Shown: one piece after another, positions 35,573 through 45,713 of the stretch | Layout of the letters: each line of letters starts with the position of its first letter | How positions within the stretch are numbered: position 1 is the first letter of the stretch | Assembly (NCBI GenBank): GCA_025356445.1 | Contig: JANXSZ010000044.1 | Span: forward strand, 1 to 64,000 | Direction: 5' to 3' | Source: Betaproteobacteria bacterium | GTDB taxonomy: Bacteria > Pseudomonadota > Gammaproteobacteria > Burkholderiales > Burkholderiaceae_C | Length of the DNA stretch: 64,000 nt | The notes under the pieces: generated by a model | The model's database searches: none | What the model saw: only the letters and a program-made list of their open reading frames with translations | What the model was told of the DNA's origin: nothing | Program-made: the position numbers and the translations under genes

Positions 35573-36631
35573 ATGAAATTGCGCGTCACCCACGAAACCC
35601 GCTATGACTACACGCCTGCGGTGGAGACAGCACAACATTTGGCACATTTACGGCCTCTGAACACCGCAGGGCAGCAATTACTGTCTCACAGCCTCACCGT
35701 CAACCCACAGCCTGCACTGCTGACTGAGGCGGTAGACGTTTTTGGCAATGTAAGGACGTTTTTTTCACTCCAAATCCCGCACCGGCAACTGACCGTCACT
35801 GCCGACAGTGTGGTGGTGACCAGCAAGCCTCAATCGCCGGATGGCAGTACCGATTTAACGCTTTGGGAGCACACCCGCGAGGTATTCCGCTTCCATGCGG
35901 GCAATGCCTATGATGCGGCGTCCGAGTTTGTATTTGCTTCACCCTGCATCCCTCGGCACACCGATTTTTTGGACTATGCAAGACCCAGCTTCACAGCAGG
36001 AACCGCATTGCTGTCTGCCATTTGTAACCTGATGGAGCGCATTCACACCGAATTCACCTACGCCTCACAAAGCACAGAAGTCAATACCCCGGCACAAGTC
36101 GCGTTAAAGCAGAAAAAAGGGGTGTGCCAAGACTTTTCACACATCATGATTGCCTGCCTGCGCAGCATGAGTCTGCCTGCACGGTACGTCAGCGGCTACC
36201 TGCTGACCGAACCACCCAAGGGCCAAGCGCGGCTGGTGGGCGCTGATGCGTCACATGCGTGGGTGTCCGCCTACATTCCGGGCTTGAACCAAAGCCGCCG
36301 TAAAGGACTGGATGGGCGCCCGCCTGATGGCTTTGGCGGCGGTTGGTTTGATTTTTGTCCCACCAACAACCGCTGGGGTTTTGGTACGCCTGGTGAAGAC
36401 TATGTCACGCTGGCTCTTGGCCGGGACTTCTCGGACGTATCTCCTATGCGTGGCATGATCCATGGCGGTGCCAACCACCGCTTGCATGTCGGTGTAACCG
36501 TACAGCCGATGGATACAGACACCAGCAGGGATATGGTAAACACAAGCGCAATACCTGCCAGCGATGCGCAAACAGGTGCACCACTGCATCAATCCCAGTC
36601 TCAATCCCAAACTTCAAGCCCGAAACCATGA
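35573..36631 (+). CDS. Small transglutaminase-like protein
   Basis: This 352-residue cytoplasmic protein has a transglutaminase N-domain (MKLRVTHETRYDYTPAVETA) and a core with Cys185 in KKGVCQDFSHIMI, His228 in ADASHAWVSAY and Asp260 in GWFDFCPTNN, so the triad is complete. It lacks DUF2126. The C-terminal 40 residues are Gln/Ser/Thr-rich and poorly conserved in character. The ATG at 35573 follows the ATP-grasp-alpha-E stop by one base. The longer frame upstream lies within that gene. The stop overlaps the RidA ATG by four bases. It belongs with the alpha-E/ATP-grasp system by gene order; the substrate is unknown. Confidence 0.9.
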   Translation: MKLRVTHETRYDYTPAVETAQHLAHLRPLNTAGQQLLSHSLTVNPQPALLTEAVDVFGNVRTFFSLQIPHRQLTVTADSVVVTSKPQSPDGSTDLTLWEHTREVFRFHAGNAYDAASEFVFASPCIPRHTDFLDYARPSFTAGTALLSAICNLMERIHTEFTYASQSTEVNTPAQVALKQKKGVCQDFSHIMIACLRSMSLPARYVSGYLLTEPPKGQARLVGADASHAWVSAYIPGLNQSRRKGLDGRPPDGFGGGWFDFCPTNNRWGFGTPGEDYVTLALGRDFSDVSPMRGMIHGGANHRLHVGVTVQPMDTDTSRDMVNTSAIPASDAQTGAPLHQSQSQSQTSSPKP

Positions 36632-37083
36632 GCATTTACACCAAACTGACCGAACTGAATATCACACTGCCCGCCGTAGCGACACCTGCTGCCGCCTATG
36701 TGCCTTTTGTGCAAACGGGTAACCTGGTCTTTCTCAGTGGCCACATTGCCCGCAAAGACGGTAAACCCTGGGTGGGGCAGCTCGGTAAAAACATGACAAC
36801 AGAAGAAGGCAAGGCGGCTGCCCGGGCGATCGCCATTGAGCTGATGGGCACATTGAATGCGGCTGTAGGGGATTTGAATAAAGTCAAACGCATCGTGAAG
36901 CTGATGAGCCTGGTGAATTCCACGGGTGACTTCACGGAACAACACTTGGTCACCAACGGTGCCAGTGAGCTGTTGGGCCAAGTGTTTGGTGCAGCAGGCA
37001 TCCACGCCCGCAGTGCCTTCGGCGTGGCGCAAATCCCCATGGGGGCTTGCGTAGAGATTGAGTTGATTGCGGAAATTGGCTAG
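36628..37083 (+). CDS. RidA family protein
   Basis: This 151-residue member of the YjgF/YER057c/UK114 (RidA) family carries the typical stretches [16 protein letters not shown] and [19 protein letters not shown]. The arginine needed by true 2-aminoacrylate/imine deaminases, usually in an R-x-x-V/x-x-A region before VEI, is not clearly present: the segment reads [18 protein letters not shown], with Arg at the start. The exact subgroup is therefore uncertain. It overlaps the transglutaminase stop (ATGA) and its own stop overlaps the convergent chemoreceptor stop by four bases. Its coupling to the transglutaminase gene hints at a role in clearing a reactive imine or amide product (inference). 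Confidence 0.87.
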   Translation: MSIYTKLTELNITLPAVATPAAAYVPFVQTGNLVFLSGHIARKDGKPWVGQLGKNMTTEEGKAAARAIAIELMGTLNAAVGDLNKVKRIVKLMSLVNSTGDFTEQHLVTNGASELLGQVFGAAGIHARSAFGVAQIPMGACVEIELIAEIG

Positions 37084-38699
37084 TTTCGTGCTGTGCCGCT
37101 GCGTACAGGCGCGGGCGTCACAGCAGTGAGTACACCACTGCTGCTGGCGCTACTTCCGCTGATTTTGAAGGTTGCCACAACCTGGGTCAACTGATCGGCC
37201 TGATCCCGCAGACTTTGGGCTGCAGCGGCACTTTCCTCCACCAAAGCAGCGTTCTGTTGCGTCATTTGATCCAGATTTGTCACCGCATCGTTTACATCAG
37301 CGATACCGGCACTTTGTGTGCTGGCGGCTGCGGTAATTTCACCGATCATCTGCGTGACTTGCCGTACCGACTGCACGATATCGGTCATTGTCGTGCCTGC
37401 AGCAGCCACCAAGCGTGCCCCAGATTCAACTTTGTCCACTGACGCATCAATCAGCACCTTGATCTCTTTGGCCGCTTGGGCACTGCGTTGCGCCAGATTG
37501 CGCACCTCGCTGGCAACCACGGCAAATCCACGCCCTTGCTCACCGGCCCGCGCGGCTTCCACGGCAGCATTCAGCGCCAGAATATTGGTTTGAAAAGCGA
37601 TACCGTCAATCACACCAATGATGTCAGCGATCTTCTTGCTGCTAAGGTTGATGTCCTCCATGGTGGCCACCACCTGCGTCACCACTGTGCCGCCACGCTC
37701 GGCCACAGCGGAAGCATTGGCTGCCAGTTTGCTGGCTTGCTGCGCGCTGTCTACACTCTGCTGTACCGTTTGGGTGAGTTGACCCATGGACGCTGATGTT
37801 TGCTGCAGATCGCTGGAGGTTTGTTCCGTGCGTTGCGATAAATCGTTGTTACCGGCTGCAATTTCAGCACTGGCAATGGCAATGCTGTCTGTGCTTTGCC
37901 GTACTTGGTGAACCATCTGGCCCAGAGATTGGCTCATGGTCAGCAGGGAGCGGATCAAATCGCCAAACTCATCACCCCGGTCTACGGTCATGGTCGTGCT
38001 GAGATCTCCACCAGCGATGCGGGCAGCCAGTGCATTGGCCTGCCCCAAAGGAGTCAAAATACTGCGAATCAACCCAAAAGCACCACCGATAAGCAGCGCC
38101 AGAATCAACAGCACCCCAGCACCAGCGATTTTTAACGTGAGCGCCGTGGCGTCATTGGTCTCAGTTTGGGCCTGCACTAAGGCTTTTTCTTGCATGGCCA
38201 CAAAGTCCCGCAGGTTCGTGAGGTACGCTGACACTGCGGGGTTGTACTGCGCACCAATCATGGCCATGGCTTCATCTTGTTTACCAGCAACCTTGAGGGC
38301 ACGCGCAGAGCCGCGCAAATCAATCATGTTTTTGCGGCTGGCCGCGATTTTTTTGAGTTGGGCGCTGTCTTCAGGTCGAAGCGCCATGCCTTCAATGCTC
38401 TTTTGCACCTCAGAGATTTGCATACTGGTAGCGGCAATGACGTCTTTGAAAGCCGATTCGACCACCGCCTCGTTGCTCAGCACCAGAGCCTGCGTACGGG
38501 CAGCATTGGCCTCAGTCAACCCAGCCCAGCGTGTAGCAGCCTCCACCCGCCGATTGACGGCTTTCAGAGCGATTTCACCTTCAGATTGCGTCTTGGTGAA
38601 GCGCCAGCCTGCAAACCCAGTGACCATCATTAACGCGAGAACCAAGGCCCCCACGGCCAACCAGAGTTTGGCGGCCATTTGAAAGTTTTTGCGGTTCAT
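37080..38699 (-). CDS. Methyl-accepting chemotaxis protein
   Basis: This 539-residue chemoreceptor has TM 1 near residues 10-30 ([18 protein letters not shown]), a four-helix-bundle periplasmic sensor, TM 2 near 188-210 ([18 protein letters not shown]), HAMP, and a long coiled-coil signalling domain. The hairpin tip reads [20 protein letters not shown], the CheA/CheW-binding signature. The C-terminus is Ser/Ala-rich, with no CheR-docking pentapeptide of the NWETF type. The ATG at 38697-38699 has GGAG at proper spacing. It lies 108 bases after parC on the same strand, with no functional link expected. Its ligand cannot be deduced. Confidence 0.93.
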   Translation of the reverse strand: MNRKNFQMAAKLWLAVGALVLALMMVTGFAGWRFTKTQSEGEIALKAVNRRVEAATRWAGLTEANAARTQALVLSNEAVVESAFKDVIAATSMQISEVQKSIEGMALRPEDSAQLKKIAASRKNMIDLRGSARALKVAGKQDEAMAMIGAQYNPAVSAYLTNLRDFVAMQEKALVQAQTETNDATALTLKIAGAGVLLILALLIGGAFGLIRSILTPLGQANALAARIAGGDLSTTMTVDRGDEFGDLIRSLLTMSQSLGQMVHQVRQSTDSIAIASAEIAAGNNDLSQRTEQTSSDLQQTSASMGQLTQTVQQSVDSAQQASKLAANASAVAERGGTVVTQVVATMEDINLSSKKIADIIGVIDGIAFQTNILALNAAVEAARAGEQGRGFAVVASEVRNLAQRSAQAAKEIKVLIDASVDKVESGARLVAAAGTTMTDIVQSVRQVTQMIGEITAAASTQSAGIADVNDAVTNLDQMTQQNAALVEESAAAAQSLRDQADQLTQVVATFKISGSSASSSGVLTAVTPAPVRSGTARN

Positions 38700-38807
38700 G
38701 CTTTGTCTCCATCTTGTAGTACCGATACACAGCACCTGTCAGCGCCATTCCAGCATTGGATACAGATTATGGAGGCAAGCCGCGAAAGCCTACACAGTCA
38801 GGGGGTT

Positions 38808-41282
38808 CTATTCCACACGCGTCACCGCCGAGGGCTTGAAGCCCAAATCAGCTACTTTTCCCTTGCGGGCACGGCCTGCACGTGCATTGTTCAAAGAACG
38901 GATCTCCAGCGTTTCCTCTCGCGCTTTGCCACCCCGCCCAGTCCCTGATATGCGAATGCTGCGGGTATAGGCGGCAGCACCAGCCAAGGTATCGTTGGGC
39001 TCCAAGTCCATAAGCGTCACGCCTCGGCCTCCCTTGGTCAGAGCCTTCACTTCGCTGACCTCAAATGTCAAGATCCGCCCACCTGTGGAGGCGCAAGCCA
39101 CGTGGGTTGCAGGTGCGATGAGCGTTTGACCTGCGTTCATACCCCGTACTGGCGATGGTGGCAACATAGTTTCACCCTCACCCACAGCCATGAAAGCTTT
39201 GCCACCGCGCTGACGCGACACCATGTCTTCGATACTGGCCACAAAACCATAGCCTGCGGAATTGGAGAGCAGCAGCGTCGCGCCTGCAGGACCTGCAAAA
39301 TAATGCAGCAATTGCGTGCCCACCTCCAAATCAAGCAAAGTGATGACAGGCTGCCCGTCACCGCGCGCGCCAGGCAAAGCCGACACGGGTACGGAGTACA
39401 CCCGGCCATTGCTGCCAAATACCAGCAAGGTGTCAATGCTGCGGCATTCAAACGCACCGTAAAGCGCATCACCTGCCTTGAAGTTGTACTCTGGATTGGT
39501 CACGCCGCCTACTACAGCAGTGCCTGCGAGGTTGGCAGCCACATTGACCGTTACCGCACGCTCCCTGCCCCAGCCTTTTTGCGCCCTTACCCAGCCTTTT
39601 TCAGACACGACCACCGTCACCGGTTCGTCCACCACCTTGATTTCAACCACGGCGCGTTTGTCTGCCTGAATCAGGGTACGACGCACATCAGCGAACTGCT
39701 TCGCATCAGCTTCAATCTCCTTGACCATCAACCGGCGCAGTGTGGCGGGGTTGGCCAGTATGTCTTCCAAGCGGGCTTGCTCTTCGCGCAAACTCTGTAA
39801 CTCCTGCTCGATCTTAATAGCCTCCAGTCGGGCCAGTTGGCGCAGACGGATTTCAAGAATGTCTTCCGCTTGAATGGTGCTTAAATGGAAGCGGGCAATC
39901 AATGCGGCCTTGGGCTCATCCGACTGGCGGATGATGGCAATCACCTCATCAATATTGAGCAGCACAGTCTGCCGCCCTTCCAGTATGTGGATACGGTCAA
40001 GCGCCTTGTCCAGCCGATGCTGCGAGCGGCGTTGTACCGTCGTCTGTCGGAAAACAATCCATTCGGTAAGAATTTGCCGCAAGGATTTTTGCGCAGGTTT
40101 GCCATCGTGCCCCACCATCGTGAGGTTAATAGGCGAAGAGCTTTCCAGGCTGGTGTGGGCGAGCAGCGTGGTGATAAGTTCAGACTGCTCAATACGGCTT
40201 GTTTTAGGCTCAAATACCAAGCGTACAGCCGCATCTTTGTTGGACTCGTCGCGCACCACGTCCAGCACGGAAAGCACGGTAGCTTTGACCTGGGTTTGGT
40301 CTTGCGACAGGGTTTTTTTGCCCGTTTTGACCTTGGGATTGGTCAACTCCTCAATCTCTTCAAGCACTTTTTGTGTACTGACACCGGGAGGAAGCGCAGT
40401 AACCACCAACTGCCACTGGCCACGCGCCAGCTCTTCAATCTTCCACCGCGCACGCACTTTGAGTGAACCACGCCCAGTGCGGTAGGCCTCTGAAATATCG
40501 GTAGCCGTGCTGATGATTTGCCCGCCACCAGGATAGTCCGGGCCAGGAATCAGCATGTAGAGCTCGTCGTCGGTCAGCTGCGCGTTTTTGATGAGCGCAA
40601 CACAGGCATCAGCCACTTCACGCAGGTTGTGGCTAGGGATTTCGGTCGCCAACCCAACGGCGATACCGCTGGCCCCGTTGAGTAACGTGAACGGCAGGCG
40701 CGCTGGGAGTTGCTGAGGTTCTTCAGTCGAGCCGTCGTAGTTAGGAATGAAATCTACCGTGCCTTCGTCAATCTCACTCATCAGCAAACTGGTGATGCGA
40801 GCCAGCCGAGCCTCGGTATAGCGCATGGCAGCAGCGCCATCGCCATCGCGGCTACCGAAATTGCCTTGGCCATCAATCAGCGGGTAGCGCTGGGAAAAAT
40901 CTTGCGCCATGCGCACCATCGCGTCATAAGCGGCTTGGTCGCTGTGGGGATGAAATTTGCCAAGCACATCGCCTACTACGCGGGCACTCTTGACCGGCTT
41001 GGCTCCATTGATGCCATTGGCACCGCCAAAACCCAGCCCCATACGGGACATGGCGTACAAAATGCGGCGCTGCACCGGTTTTTGACCGTCGCACACGTCA
41101 GGCAAGGCACGGCCCTTGACCACGCTGAGTGCGTATTCCAGGTAAGCACGCTGCGCATAACCCGCCAAGCTCAGTGCAGCTTCGGCGTCACTGGGAGGCT
41201 CTGGCGGGGGAACAGGCGGCTCAAACGGTGGAGGGGGCGGTGGTGACGGCGTAAGGGGTAAAGAGCTGGGTAAGTCGATCAT
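38808..41282 (-). CDS. parC: DNA topoisomerase IV subunit A
   Basis: This 824-residue type IIA topoisomerase A subunit has the catalytic Tyr155 in [10 protein letters not shown] and the winged-helix DNA site [18 protein letters not shown]. The positions matching E. coli ParC Ser80 and Glu84 are Gln116 and Asp120. The C-terminal beta-pinwheel begins around residue 510. The N-terminus carries an unusual Pro-rich leader ([17 protein letters not shown], residues 14-30), possibly an artefact of an early start. It decatenates daughter chromosomes together with ParE, which is encoded upstream on the same strand. It is read as an intact gene, 15 bases after a lytic transglycosylase gene. Confidence 0.93.
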   Translation of the reverse strand: MIDLPSSLPLTPSPPPPPPFEPPVPPPEPPSDAEAALSLAGYAQRAYLEYALSVVKGRALPDVCDGQKPVQRRILYAMSRMGLGFGGANGINGAKPVKSARVVGDVLGKFHPHSDQAAYDAMVRMAQDFSQRYPLIDGQGNFGSRDGDGAAAMRYTEARLARITSLLMSEIDEGTVDFIPNYDGSTEEPQQLPARLPFTLLNGASGIAVGLATEIPSHNLREVADACVALIKNAQLTDDELYMLIPGPDYPGGGQIISTATDISEAYRTGRGSLKVRARWKIEELARGQWQLVVTALPPGVSTQKVLEEIEELTNPKVKTGKKTLSQDQTQVKATVLSVLDVVRDESNKDAAVRLVFEPKTSRIEQSELITTLLAHTSLESSSPINLTMVGHDGKPAQKSLRQILTEWIVFRQTTVQRRSQHRLDKALDRIHILEGRQTVLLNIDEVIAIIRQSDEPKAALIARFHLSTIQAEDILEIRLRQLARLEAIKIEQELQSLREEQARLEDILANPATLRRLMVKEIEADAKQFADVRRTLIQADKRAVVEIKVVDEPVTVVVSEKGWVRAQKGWGRERAVTVNVAANLAGTAVVGGVTNPEYNFKAGDALYGAFECRSIDTLLVFGSNGRVYSVPVSALPGARGDGQPVITLLDLEVGTQLLHYFAGPAGATLLLSNSAGYGFVASIEDMVSRQRGGKAFMAVGEGETMLPPSPVRGMNAGQTLIAPATHVACASTGGRILTFEVSEVKALTKGGRGVTLMDLEPNDTLAGAAAYTRSIRISGTGRGGKAREETLEIRSLNNARAGRARKGKVADLGFKPSAVTRVE

Positions 41283-41297
41283 CAGAATAAGAAATCG

Positions 41298-42218
41298 TCA
41301 AGGTTCAAAGTTCAATTCCGCGCTGCGGGCAGCCAGGGTGTCCAGGGCCAACAGAGGCGAGACCATGTTGGCTCGGCCAAAGGCACCGCCAGGTACCGGA
41401 GAGACACCGACTCCCGCAGGGATGCCGGGCAACTCCAGACGCAACCGCCCACCGCCAGCCACGCTGATGCGCCGTTGATCAGCAACAAGAGAAGGGGGTT
41501 TGAGCAAGGTGTAAAGCTGCATCACCGTTTTCACATAATCTTGGGTCTCTTTGTATTTAGGGATGGTGTTGCCTGCCCGCTTGACCGCACCCTCCCCTGC
41601 GTTGTAAGCAGCCAAGGCCAACTCCAAGCGGCCAGGGAACATGTTGATGAGGTAGTGCAAGAAGCGCGCACCCGCTTTGATATTGGTCTGTGGGTCGGCC
41701 AGTTTTTTCTCTATAGGCGTTTTGGCATCGGATACGACACCAAAGCGCTCCGCCGTGGCGGGCATGACTTGCATCAGGCCTACCGCCCCCTTCGGAGAGA
41801 CGGCTTGGCTGTCAAAACCAGACTCTGTGACGATCAGTGCTTGCAGCAGTTCAATGTCAATGTTGTGGGCCGTGGAAGCCTCACGCATCAGGTGACGAAC
41901 GCCTTTGTAGCTGGCCGACACTTCAAAGAAAGCCAATAGCTTGGGAGGCACGCTGGGTACATTGACAGACTTGGGATAGGAAGGTGACACCGCCACAGCG
42001 CTGTCTTTTGCATTGAATTTGTCATCGCTTAGCCCTGGCAATACGGCATTGGAGCGGAAAAACAACTCATAGCGTTCGTCCAACTTCTCGCTGGAAAAGT
42101 GTGGCGCCCCTTTATCGTCCAAGTAGCCCCACACATCCGCCCAAGTCGAAAAACTCAAAAGTGATAGCAATAAAACAGCACAGAGCCTGCTCCAGAGCAT
42201 GATTCGGCATGAAACCAT
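41298..42218 (-). CDS. Soluble lytic transglycosylase (SLT domain, DUF4124-like N-terminus)
   Basis: This exported protein of about 306 residues has a signal peptide (LWSRLCAVLLLSLLSFSTWA). A DUF4124-like segment DVWGYLDDKGAPHFS follows it. The SLT goose-lysozyme-like domain has the catalytic Glu in LIVTESGFDSQAVSPKGAVG, then GLMQVMPATAERFG and ALAAYNAGEGAV. It cleaves peptidoglycan glycan strands in the periplasm. It sits between parE and parC, ten bases after parE. Two starts are possible, ATG at 42216-42218 or ATG at 42198-42200; both leave a usable signal peptide and neither has a strong ribosome site. Confidence 0.88.
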   Translation of the reverse strand: MVSCRIMLWSRLCAVLLLSLLSFSTWADVWGYLDDKGAPHFSSEKLDERYELFFRSNAVLPGLSDDKFNAKDSAVAVSPSYPKSVNVPSVPPKLLAFFEVSASYKGVRHLMREASTAHNIDIELLQALIVTESGFDSQAVSPKGAVGLMQVMPATAERFGVVSDAKTPIEKKLADPQTNIKAGARFLHYLINMFPGRLELALAAYNAGEGAVKRAGNTIPKYKETQDYVKTVMQLYTLLKPPSLVADQRRISVAGGGRLRLELPGIPAGVGVSPVPGGAFGRANMVSPLLALDTLAARSAELNFEP

Positions 42219-42228
42219 CAGGTCATCA

Positions 42229-44199
42229 TCAAATGTCAACGTCCACCGCATCCCCATGCAGCTCCATCAGCTCACGGCGGGCAGCGGCTTCGCCTTTGCC
42301 CATCAACTTGGTAATAAGGCTTTCGGTCTGCACGAAGTTGAAACAGCCCAATTGCACCGGCAACAAGCGACGGGTATCGGGATTGAGTGTGGTGTCCCAA
42401 AGCTGCTCGGCGTTCATTTCACCCAGACCTTTAAAGCGACTGATGCTCCAAGCACCTTCACGCACACCCTCTTTACGCAACTTGTCGAGAATGGCAGTCA
42501 TCTCACCTTCGTCCAACGCATAAGCCTTCGACGCCGGTTTTTTACCTCGGGCAGGCGCATCGACGCGAAACAGCGGCGGGCGCGCCACATAGACGTGGCC
42601 CGCTTCAACGAGCTTGGGAAAGTGGCGAAAAAACAAAGTTAACAACAGCACCTGAATATGGGAGCCGTCCACGTCGGCATCGCTCAAGATACAGACTTTG
42701 CCGTAACGCAAACCACCGAGGTCAGGGGAATCGTTAGGCCCATGGGGATCGACGCCGATAGCGACTGAAATATCATGAATTTCCGTGTTGGCAAACAACC
42801 GATCACGCTCGACTTCCCAAGTGTTGAGCACCTTGCCACGCAGGGGAAGTATGGCTTGGCTTTCCTTGTTTCGGCCCATTTTCGCGCTGCCGCCGGCAGA
42901 GTCGCCTTCGACCAAAAAAACTTCGTTTTGCGCCAAATCTTTGCTTTCGCAATCAGTCAGCTTGCCTGGCAACACCGCCACGCCAGAACCTTTGCGTTTT
43001 TCGACTTTTTGTCCGGCTTTTTGGCGGGATTGAGCGGCTTTGATAGCCAATTCAGCCAGTTTTTTGCCGTATTCCACATGCTGGTTCAGCCACAGCTCCA
43101 ATGTGGGCCGTACAAAGCTGGAAACCAAACGCACGGCATCGCGTGAGTTCAGGCGCTCTTTGATTTGACCTTGGAATTGCGGGTCGAGCACTTTGGCAGA
43201 AAGGACGTAGCTGGCGCGGGCGAACACGTCTTCAGGCAAAAGCTTTACGCCTTTGGGCAGCAAGCTGTGCAGCTCGATGAAGCTTTTAACGGCAGTGAAC
43301 AGGCCATCGCGCAGACCACTTTCGTGCGTACCACCAGCGCTGGTGGGAATCAGGTTGACATAGCTTTCGCGTACCGGGGCACCGTCTTCGGTAAAGGCCA
43401 CGCACCAGGATGCCCCCTCACCTTCAGCAAAGCTGTCGTGGTTGGCATCGGCAAAGCCTTCACCATCAAACAGAGGAATAACAGGATCGGCATTCAGGTT
43501 TTGCGCCAAGTAATCACGCAAACCACCCTTGTACTGCCAGACTTGGGTGTCCTTGGTTTTCTCATTCACCAAAGTGACTTGCACGCCTGGCATCAACACG
43601 GCTTTGCTACGCAGCAAGTGGGTCAATTCGGCCATGGGCAACGCAGAAGACTCAAAATACTTGGCGTCTGGCCATACCCTGACGGAGGTACCTTGCTTAC
43701 GATCGCCATCGCTGGCAGCACGAATGTGCAAGGGTTCAATCACATCACCAGCTGAAAACACCAGTCTGGCGGCTTTACCTTCACGATAAGACGTAGCCTC
43801 CAGGCGCGTAGCCAGCGCATTGGTGACGCTGACACCCACACCGTGCAGACCACCAGAAAAACTATAAGCGCCGCCTTTGCCCTTGTCGAACTTGCCGCCA
43901 GCGTGCAGCCGGGTAAAGACCAGTTCAATCACCGGAGCCTGCTCTTCAGGGTGCATCCCAAAAGGAATGCCGCGCCCGTCATCGTCAATGCCAACAGAAC
44001 CATCCAGATACAGCGTAACTTTGATTTTTTTACCGTAGCCCGCCAAGGCTTCGTCGGCTGAGTTGTCCAGCACCTCTTGAATCACATGCAGGGGATTGTC
44101 GGTACGGGTATACATGCCGGGCCGCTGCTTCACAGGCTCTAGGCCCTTGAGAACACGGATCGAACCTTCAGAATAATCACTAGGGAGCTTGGTTGCCAT
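42229..44199 (-). CDS. parE: DNA topoisomerase IV subunit B
   Basis: This 656-residue GHKL ATPase subunit has VLDNSADEALAGYG (ATP/Mg site), GGLHGVGVSVTNAL, then a Toprim domain with the LVEGDSAGGSAK acidic motif and DADVDGSHIQ. The C-terminal part ends with GDAVDVDI, typical of ParE. It supplies ATP-driven strand passage to ParC. I chose the ATG at 44197-44199 (MATKLPSDYS); 27 upstream codons are not family-like. It is the first gene of parE-transglycosylase-parC and is divergent from an MFS gene. Confidence 0.93.
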   Translation of the reverse strand: MATKLPSDYSEGSIRVLKGLEPVKQRPGMYTRTDNPLHVIQEVLDNSADEALAGYGKKIKVTLYLDGSVGIDDDGRGIPFGMHPEEQAPVIELVFTRLHAGGKFDKGKGGAYSFSGGLHGVGVSVTNALATRLEATSYREGKAARLVFSAGDVIEPLHIRAASDGDRKQGTSVRVWPDAKYFESSALPMAELTHLLRSKAVLMPGVQVTLVNEKTKDTQVWQYKGGLRDYLAQNLNADPVIPLFDGEGFADANHDSFAEGEGASWCVAFTEDGAPVRESYVNLIPTSAGGTHESGLRDGLFTAVKSFIELHSLLPKGVKLLPEDVFARASYVLSAKVLDPQFQGQIKERLNSRDAVRLVSSFVRPTLELWLNQHVEYGKKLAELAIKAAQSRQKAGQKVEKRKGSGVAVLPGKLTDCESKDLAQNEVFLVEGDSAGGSAKMGRNKESQAILPLRGKVLNTWEVERDRLFANTEIHDISVAIGVDPHGPNDSPDLGGLRYGKVCILSDADVDGSHIQVLLLTLFFRHFPKLVEAGHVYVARPPLFRVDAPARGKKPASKAYALDEGEMTAILDKLRKEGVREGAWSISRFKGLGEMNAEQLWDTTLNPDTRRLLPVQLGCFNFVQTESLITKLMGKGEAAARRELMELHGDAVDVDI

Positions 44200-44307
44200 G
44201 GCGGCATTGTAGCGACCGCCACAAAATAAGACTGGATATAAACCCAGATTTAACCCATGCGTCATACTTGAATAACGCATGGGTACATTCGAGACAGCTC
44301 TGCCACG

Positions 44308-45576
44308 ATGGAATTCGCTACAGTCAAGGCTATGCGCTCAAACTCTATACCTTCACAGCCACAAACGCTGTCCCTCATACAGGTACTCGTCTGTGGTGGT
44401 CTCATCGTTACCTTGTCAATGGGTATTCGCCACGGCTTTGGCCTGTGGCTTCAGCCCGTCACGCAAGCCCAGGGCTGGACGCGAGAAACCTTTGCTTTTG
44501 CGATTGCCATTCAAAATCTGGCCTGGGGCGTTTCGGGTATTTTTGCCGGCATGCTGGCGGACAAGCTAGGCGCTTTTAAAGTTATCGTTGCTGGAGCACT
44601 GCTGTATGCACTGGGCTTGATGGGCATGGCCTACTCTGCCACGCCGTGGCTGTTCACTGTGACGGCGGGCGGGCTGATTGGCATGTCTCAAGCAGGTACG
44701 ACCTACGCCGTCATCTATGGGGTGATTGGCCGCAATGTTTCTGCCGAAAAACGCTCTTGGGCCATGGGTATTGCTGCTGCCGCAGGCTCGTTTGGACAGT
44801 TCTTAATGGTGCCTACAGAGAGTTTCCTGATCAGTACACTCGGCTGGCAACAGGCTTTGACCGTTCTCGGGTTTGCGGTGATGGTGATTATTCCGCTGGC
44901 TTGGGGGCTGCGTGAGCCTGGCTTTGGTGGCAATGCCTCTGCCAAACGCGATCAAACCATTGGTGAAGCGCTCAAAGAAGCTTTTAAATACCCCAGTTTT
45001 CAACTGTTGATGGCCGGCTATTTTGTGTGCGGCTTTCAGGTCGTGTTCATCGGTGTACACATGCCCAGCTATTTGAAGGACAAGGGCTTATCGCCACAGG
45101 TAGCCGGTTACGCGCTGGCGCTGATTGGTCTGTTCAACGTGTTTGGTACCTACATTGCAGGCACGCTGGGACAACGGATGGCGAAGAAGAATATTTTGGC
45201 GTTCATTTACTTTGCTCGCGCAGTGGTCATCAGTCTCTTCTTGCTGGCCCCGCTGACGCCTATCACGGTGTACGTGTTTGCCAGTGCGATGGGGTTGCTT
45301 TGGCTCTCTACCGTACCGCCGACCAATGCGGCCATTGCCCAAATTTTTGGCATACAGCACTTGTCAATGCTGAGTGGTTTTGTTTTTTTCAGCCACCAAA
45401 TAGGAAGTTTTTTAGGTGTGTGGCTAGGAGGCTTTTTATACGACAAGACGGGCAGTTATGACGTGGTCTGGTACATCACCATTGGACTGGGGATCTTCGC
45501 TGGATTGGTGAATTTGCCAGTTAAAGAAATAACCATCCAGCGGACAGCAGGCAGCACAATGGCGACCGCAGCATGA
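44308..45576 (+). CDS. MFS transporter (monocarboxylate/oxalate-formate antiporter-like)
   Basis: This 422-residue permease has about 12 membrane segments. LADKLGAFKVIVAGALLYALG is the helix 2-3 loop, and GWTRETFAFAIAIQNLAWG resembles the N-terminal part of OFA and monocarboxylate transporters. The substrate is probably a small organic acid (inference). An ATG at 44332 is an alternative start. The stop overlaps the start of a 46-residue membrane peptide gene (ATGA), so the two are translationally coupled. It is divergent from parE across 108 bases. Confidence 0.88.
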   Translation: MEFATVKAMRSNSIPSQPQTLSLIQVLVCGGLIVTLSMGIRHGFGLWLQPVTQAQGWTRETFAFAIAIQNLAWGVSGIFAGMLADKLGAFKVIVAGALLYALGLMGMAYSATPWLFTVTAGGLIGMSQAGTTYAVIYGVIGRNVSAEKRSWAMGIAAAAGSFGQFLMVPTESFLISTLGWQQALTVLGFAVMVIIPLAWGLREPGFGGNASAKRDQTIGEALKEAFKYPSFQLLMAGYFVCGFQVVFIGVHMPSYLKDKGLSPQVAGYALALIGLFNVFGTYIAGTLGQRMAKKNILAFIYFARAVVISLFLLAPLTPITVYVFASAMGLLWLSTVPPTNAAIAQIFGIQHLSMLSGFVFFSHQIGSFLGVWLGGFLYDKTGSYDVVWYITIGLGIFAGLVNLPVKEITIQRTAGSTMATAA

Positions 45577-45713
45577 GTACGCCGACTACACGCAAGCTGT
45601 ACACATTCGCGCTGTGGGGCAGCGCAGGTGTGATTCTGCTGGGGATATTCACGCTTTACGCGCGACCGGACTTCCTGGTCACGTTATCGAACCAAGTTTG
45701 GGCTTGCTTTTGA
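45573..45713 (+). CDS. 46-residue single-pass membrane protein
   Basis: The ATG at 45573 overlaps the permease stop (ATGA), and the frame runs 46 codons to a TGA. A short basic N-terminus (TTRKLYTF) is followed by one hydrophobic segment, LWGSAGVILLGIFTLYA, and a C-terminus FLVTLSNQVWACF. I recall very similar small proteins ending in DQVWACF or close variants after transporter or other genes in Burkholderiales, but no function. The basic-in, Cys-out layout suggests an inner-membrane subunit or stabiliser of the permease (inference). A TTG four bases before its end starts the frame of the next gene. Confidence 0.75.
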   Translation: MSTPTTRKLYTFALWGSAGVILLGIFTLYARPDFLVTLSNQVWACF

